From contig JAICLV010000014.1 of assembly GCA_025925185.1 (NCBI GenBank), positions 1-24,671 of the forward strand: 24,671 nucleotides of DNA, read 5' to 3'. Shown piece after piece: positions 21,603-24,671 of the stretch. Position numbers and translations under genes: made by a program. The notes under the pieces are model-generated. The model worked only from the letters and a program-made list of their open reading frames with translations, had not been told where the DNA came from and searched no databases. The DNA comes from Acidothermaceae bacterium. GTDB lineage: Bacteria > Actinomycetota > Actinomycetes > Acidothermales > Acidothermaceae. The number at the start of each line of letters is the position of its first letter. The stretch's first letter is position 1.

Positions 21603-21608
21603 TAGGTT
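21603..21608 (+). promoter_or_regulatory. -10 element at leaderless distance from bioY
   Basis: TAGGTT fits TANNNT and ends seven bases before the GTG at 21616. An imperfect palindrome TTGTG-N7-CACAA (21530-21546) lies about 70 bases upstream and may be an unrelated operator. No BirA or BioQ-type site is recognised. Confidence 0.45.
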
Positions 21609-21615
21609 CGCAGTC

Positions 21616-22254
21616 GTGACCGCATCGACAGTTGACCTCAGCGCCTCCCGTCCCCACCGCCCGGTGCTCGCCGACCGGTTGTCCGGGGCTCCAGCCACGA
21701 CGGCGACCAATGCCCACACGCTGCGACTCGCGGCCGAGGTGGCGGGCGTCGCCGCTTTCACCTCGCTGCTCGCCCAGGTGTCCTTCCACATCCCCGGCAC
21801 GCCGGTGCCGGTGACCGGGCAGACGTTCGCCGTGCTGCTCGCGGCAGCCGCCGTGGGCCCGCTGCGCGGCGTGCTCGGACAGGTGCTGTACCTGCTGCTC
21901 GGTCTGATCGGGCTGCCGGTGTTCTCCGACGGGGCGCACGGCTGGAGCTACTTCGTCGGCTCCACATTCGGCTTCCTGCTCGGTTTCGTGCTCGCGAGCG
22001 CGGTCGTCGGCTGGCAGGCCCGCCGCGGCCTCGACCGCAGACCTGACACCGTCGCGGGGTCGTTTCTCCTGGGCAGCGCGCTCATCTACCTGCCCGGCGT
22101 GTGGTGGCTCAGCCACCACCTTGGCGTCTCGTACAGCAAGGCGATGGAACTCGGTGTCTTCCCGTTCCTCGTGGGAGACGTGGTGAAGGTGGCGCTGGCC
22201 GCCTGTCTGCTGCCAGCCGCCTGGCGGCTGCTCGGCGAGCGTCACGCACGATAA
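21616..22254 (+). CDS. bioY: Biotin transporter substrate-binding subunit BioY
   Basis: A 212-residue S-component of an energy-coupling-factor transporter that binds biotin in the membrane. Family features: six hydrophobic helices starting at about residue 35; the conserved stretch VSFHIPGTPVPVTGQTFAVLLAAAAVGPLRG (helix 1-2 junction); GQVLYLLLGLIGLPVFSDG; and the FVGSTFGFLLGFVLAS and PFLVGDVVKVALAA segments. The first 30 residues are a non-membrane extension. The GTG at 21616 is chosen for its -10 spacing; the frame is open from 21565. No ECF ATPase (bioM) or BioN is adjacent, so it either works alone or shares a module encoded elsewhere. It precedes biotin carboxylase by 75 bases, which supports a biotin supply role. 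Confidence 0.9.
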   Translation: MTASTVDLSASRPHRPVLADRLSGAPATTATNAHTLRLAAEVAGVAAFTSLLAQVSFHIPGTPVPVTGQTFAVLLAAAAVGPLRGVLGQVLYLLLGLIGLPVFSDGAHGWSYFVGSTFGFLLGFVLASAVVGWQARRGLDRRPDTVAGSFLLGSALIYLPGVWWLSHHLGVSYSKAMELGVFPFLVGDVVKVALAACLLPAAWRLLGERHAR

Positions 22255-22288
22255 CGACGGCGAGCGAGGAACGGCTCCGTTCGCGTCG
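22255..22288 (+). terminator. Possible hairpin between bioY and the carboxylase gene
   Basis: GAACGG (22269-22274) and CCGTTC (22277-22282) are complementary, with outer arms CGACG (22255-22259) and CGTCG (22284-22288). There is no T run; the loop of the inner stem is tight and the outer pairing leaves a nine-base bulge. It could attenuate rather than end transcription. Confidence 0.3.
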
Positions 22289-22329
22289 TCCGCTCATGGT
22301 TCGAAAGCCAACCCCGAAAGGCGAAAACC

Positions 22330-23688
22330 GTGTTCGAGTCCGTCCTCGTGGCCAACCGTGGCGAGATCGCGCGACGCGTGATCCGCACCGTGCAGCGCAT
22401 GGGCGTGAAGGCCATCGCGGTGCACTCCGACGTCGACGCTGAGCTGCCGTTCGTGCAAGAGGCGGACGACGCGGTGTTGCTCGGCGCAGCCGCGCCGTCC
22501 GAGAGCTATCTCGACATCGCGAAAGTCATCGAGGCGGCGAAACAGTCCGGCGCGCAGGCGATCCACCCTGGTTACGGGTTCTTGTCGGAGAACGCTGACT
22601 TCGCGCGCGCGGTCGGCGAGGCGGGGCTGGTGTGGATCGGCCCGTCGCCGGAGGCGATTGTCGCGATGGGCGACAAGGTGGCCGCGCGAAACTTGGTCGG
22701 CGACGCCGGGGTGCCGGTCGCGCCGGGCACCCGCGAGCCGGTGACCGACGTCGAGTCGGCGGTGCTCGCCGCCAAAGAGGTCGGCTACCCGCTGATGGTG
22801 AAGGCGGCCGGCGGCGGCGGGGGCATCGGTATGAGCATCGCCGGCGACGAAGGCCAACTTCGGACGGCGTTCGCCACCGCGCAAAACAGCGCGCAGCGGT
22901 TCTTCGCCAATCCAGCGATCCTGCTCGAGCGGTATGTCGCGTCGGCGCGGCACGTCGAGGTGCAGATTCTCGGACTCGCCGACGGCCGGGTCATCGCGCT
23001 GGGCGAGCGCGACTGCTCGGTGCAGCGGCGGCATCAGAAGGTCGCTGAGGAGACACCGTGCCCCGTGCTTACGCCGGAGCTGCGTGCGCGGATGTGCGCG
23101 GCGGCGGCGCGCGCGGGGGAGTCAGTGGGGTACCGCGGCGCCGGCACGGTGGAGTTCTTGCTCGACCCGGCCAGTCTCGACTCCGGCGGTCAGTTCTACT
23201 TCCTCGAAATGAACGCGCGGTTGCAGGTCGAGCACCCGATCACCGAGCTGGTGACCGGCGTCGACCTGGTCGAACAGCAGCTGCTCGCTGCAGCGGGGGA
23301 GCCGCCGTCATTCGATCCATCGGCGGTGTCGGCGACCGGGCACGCCATCGAGCTGCGGGTCTACGCCGAGGACCCCAAGCGGTTCTTTCCCAGCCCGGGG
23401 CCGATCACCAGATGGGTCGAGCCGAGCGGCCCGGGCGTGCGCGTTGACGCCGGGTATCGCGAGGGGAACCGGGTGACCCAGTTCTACGACCCGCTGATGG
23501 CCAAGCTGTGCGTGCGCGGCGACGACCGCGCGGCGGCGCTGGCACTCGCCCGGGAGGCGGTGGCCGCCTTCGAGGTCGAGGGACTCAAGTCGAACCTGCC
23601 GTTCTTCGTCGAGCTGCTCGACGACCCCGAGTTCGTCTCTGGGCGCTACGACACCGGGCTGATCGAGCGAATGCGCTCCCGCCGCTAA
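22330..23688 (+). CDS. Biotin carboxylase (AccC type)
   Basis: A 452-residue ATP-grasp enzyme that carboxylates biotin on a carrier protein using ATP and bicarbonate, the first half-reaction of acyl-CoA carboxylases. N-terminal VLVANRGEIARRVIRTVQRMGV; HPGYGFLSEN (79-88); ATP-binding K116 and K158; glycine loop KAAGGGGGIGM (158-168); RDCSVQRRHQKVAEETPCP (228-245); catalytic EMNARLQVEHPITELVTG (293-310). It ends after the carboxylase C-terminal domain, with no biotinyl domain fused, so it needs a separate carrier; one is encoded 148 bases downstream. GTG 22330 has GAAAGG (22316-22321) upstream. No carboxyltransferase beta subunit is in the window. Confidence 0.92.
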   Translation: MFESVLVANRGEIARRVIRTVQRMGVKAIAVHSDVDAELPFVQEADDAVLLGAAAPSESYLDIAKVIEAAKQSGAQAIHPGYGFLSENADFARAVGEAGLVWIGPSPEAIVAMGDKVAARNLVGDAGVPVAPGTREPVTDVESAVLAAKEVGYPLMVKAAGGGGGIGMSIAGDEGQLRTAFATAQNSAQRFFANPAILLERYVASARHVEVQILGLADGRVIALGERDCSVQRRHQKVAEETPCPVLTPELRARMCAAAARAGESVGYRGAGTVEFLLDPASLDSGGQFYFLEMNARLQVEHPITELVTGVDLVEQQLLAAAGEPPSFDPSAVSATGHAIELRVYAEDPKRFFPSPGPITRWVEPSGPGVRVDAGYREGNRVTQFYDPLMAKLCVRGDDRAAALALAREAVAAFEVEGLKSNLPFFVELLDDPEFVSGRYDTGLIERMRSRR

Positions 23689-23740
23689 CGGGGCCGCTGT
23701 GCGCGACAGGCCCGTTCGGCGCGCCCGCTCGGGCGTCCGC

Positions 23741-23794
23741 CCATGATCACGAAAACGATTCGGTCCCCGCGCCGTAGAAGTTTCGTGATCATGG
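23741..23794. repeat. Intergenic inverted repeat with 14-bp perfect arms
   Basis: CCATGATCACGAAA (23741-23754) is the exact complement of TTTCGTGATCATGG (23781-23794), separated by 26 bases. It occupies the 148-base gap between the carboxylase and the carrier protein. It could be a hairpin terminator without a U tract, or a copy of a dispersed extragenic palindrome such as occur in many actinobacterial genomes. A related TGATCACG lies shortly after, at about 23812-23819. Confidence 0.85.
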
Positions 23795-23836
23795 AGCACC
23801 TGGTTGGATGCTGATCACGTTGCGAAGGGAGCCACG

Positions 23837-24049
23837 GTGGCCGAGGAAGTCCGCGCCGAGTTGGTCGCGAATGTCTGGAAGATCGTCGTGACCGAGGGCC
23901 AGCAGGTCGAGGACGGTGACACCCTGGTGATCTTGGAGTCCATGAAGATGGAGATCCCCGTGGTGGCGGAGGCCTCCGGCTCGGTCAGCGTGAAGGTCGC
24001 CGAAGGCGACGTCGTCCAAGAAGGCGATCTCATCGCCGTCATCGGGTAG
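23837..24049 (+). CDS. Mini biotinyl carrier protein (TB7.3-like)
   Basis: A 70-residue stand-alone biotinyl/lipoyl domain. The attachment lysine is K37 in [12 protein letters not shown], the biotin-type ESMKM motif, and the half-repeat [14 protein letters not shown] closes the sandwich. The whole protein is the size of mycobacterial TB7.3 (Rv3221c as I recall), which begins with a similar VRAEIVA segment and also lies near sigH and rshA. The GTG at 23837 is fixed by GAAGGGAG (23824-23831) with a five-base spacer. It is presumably biotinylated by BirA and carboxylated by the upstream enzyme. A 30-bp tandem duplication begins inside its last codons. Confidence 0.9.
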   Translation: MAEEVRAELVANVWKIVVTEGQQVEDGDTLVILESMKMEIPVVAEASGSVSVKVAEGDVVQEGDLIAVIG

Positions 24050-24082
24050 CGCGGCGATCTCATCGCCGTCATCGAGTAGCGC
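24023..24082. repeat. 30-bp tandem duplication over the carrier-protein stop codon
   Basis: Two adjacent 30-base units, 24023-24052 and 24053-24082, differ at one position (G to A, unit position 23). Each begins GGCGATCTCATCGCCGTCAT and each contains a TAG at the same offset. The duplication therefore leaves the protein unchanged and adds a non-translated copy of its last residues. Confidence 0.92.
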
Positions 24083-24133
24083 GACGATCGCGGATTGAGC
24101 GCGCTGCGCAGTCAAGCCGGGGGGCGCGGACGC

Positions 24134-24148
24134 CGAAGAAATTCTTCG
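24134..24148. repeat. 15-bp palindrome overlapping the pilT start codon
   Basis: CGAAGAA-A-TTCTTCG is a perfect 7-1-7 inverted repeat whose last G is the first base of the GTG start. It occupies the place where a ribosome-binding site would normally be; none is present. It could be an operator, or could fold in mRNA and restrict initiation. Confidence 0.6.
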
Positions 24149-24671
24149 TGACCGCTCCTCTTAGCATCGAGCCGTTTTTGCGCGCTTTGGTCGAGTCGGG
24201 TGGCTCCGACCTGCATTGCAAGGTCGGGTCGCCGCCACGCGTGCGCATCGACGGCCGACTGCGCAAGCTGCAGACCGCCGACCTCAACGCGGCCGACACC
24301 GAGCGGATGGTCGGCGAGGTCATGCGCCCCGACTTGATCGACCAGTTCGCCCGCACCAACGAGGCCGACTTCGCCTTCTCGCTGCCCGGCGTCGGACGCT
24401 TCCGGGTGAACGCGTTTCGCTCCCGCGGCTCGGCCGGCCTGGTGTTCCGGCGGGTGAGCGTCGGAGCGATCCCGCTCGAGGAGCTCGGACTCCCCCCGAT
24501 CTTGGCCCAACTCGCGTTGGAGCCGCGCGGTCTCGTCCTCGTGACCGGCCCGACCGGTTCGGGTAAAACGACCAGTTTGGCGTCGATGATCAACATCATC
24601 AACGAAGAACGTGATGACGCCCACATCATCACGATCGAAGACCCGCTCGAATATTATCACAAGCACAAGAA
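24148..24671 (+). CDS. pilT: Type IV pilus retraction ATPase PilT (5' part, truncated by the window edge)
   Basis: The first 174 residues of a PilT/VirB11-family secretion ATPase; the gene runs off the right edge. PilT hydrolyses ATP to retract type IV pili. The N-terminal PAS-like domain (residues 5-105) has the family's [19 protein letters not shown] and [17 protein letters not shown]. The catalytic core shows Walker [10 protein letters not shown] (134-142) and the Asp-box [10 protein letters not shown] (160-169). The GTG at 24148 gives the usual PilT N-terminus, but it lacks a Shine-Dalgarno sequence and overlaps a 15-bp palindrome. Other pilus genes are not in the window. Confidence 0.9.
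   Translation, partial: MTAPLSIEPFLRALVESGGSDLHCKVGSPPRVRIDGRLRKLQTADLNAADTERMVGEVMRPDLIDQFARTNEADFAFSLPGVGRFRVNAFRSRGSAGLVFRRVSVGAIPLEELGLPPILAQLALEPRGLVLVTGPTGSGKTTSLASMINIINEERDDAHIITIEDPLEYYHKHK

Overview
The window is chromosomal DNA from a high-GC actinobacterium. Support for this comes from very high G+C at third codon positions, many GTG starts, frequent ATGA/GTGA start-stop overlaps, and several genes that are diagnostic of the phylum: a SigR/RsrA redox pair whose anti-sigma factor has C3, C11, H37, C41 and C44 at the numbering I recall for Streptomyces RsrA; an actinobacterial Vms1-like release factor (acVLRF1); a HisN-type histidinol phosphatase; and a tiny biotinyl protein of the mycobacterial TB7.3 type. 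I cannot name a genus. I see no phage, insertion sequence, CRISPR array, rRNA or tRNA.

Layout. 1-992 (minus): a DUF1360 membrane protein overlapping a HAD phosphatase that is interrupted by an in-frame TAG. 1000-1800: a patch with two very small genes, a SigB/SigF-like promoter candidate, two palindromes and a strong hairpin. 1800-5466 (plus): an EAL protein, a MarR regulator, an Asp-box lipoprotein and acVLRF1. 5471-7434: a CBS-pair protein divergent from a sugar-porter MFS transporter. 7442-9385: hisN divergent from a Nudix hydrolase and a DUF2087 regulator. 9391-12490: rsgA and aroA (minus), divergent from an SRAP/YedK abasic-site protein. 12574-14703: a DksA-like protein, an alpha/beta hydrolase, sigR and rsrA. 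14797-16908: a zinc-ribbon membrane protein and a sugar-nucleotide epimerase. 16936-18220 (minus): two overlapping genes of unknown function, one with a 72-bp minisatellite. 18221-18833: a long leader that contains a 20-residue micro-ORF. 18834-21499: two overlapping membrane HD-GYP genes. 21616-24049: bioY, biotin carboxylase and a mini biotin carrier. 24148-end: the start of pilT.

Themes. (1) Cyclic-di-GMP turnover: an EAL phosphodiesterase, an intact HD-GYP and a degenerate HD-GYP partner, with no GGDEF synthase in view, and pilT nearby. (2) Thiol-oxidative stress: sigR-rsrA has a perfect SigR-type promoter (GGGAAT-N18-GTT) 206 bp upstream of the likely start, and an open frame that would allow a longer SigR' isoform. 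(3) Leaderless transcription: several genes have a TANNNT box exactly 6-7 nt before the start codon, including both members of two very short divergent pairs (hisN/Nudix, 28 bp; aroA/SRAP, 23 bp). (4) A biotin module of importer, carboxylase and carrier, without a carboxyltransferase nearby.

The best candidates for something undescribed are the micro-ORF plus tandem HD-GYP cassette, the overlapping divergent leaderless promoters, and the SigR' extension. Family assignments come from motifs read by eye; no database search was run.
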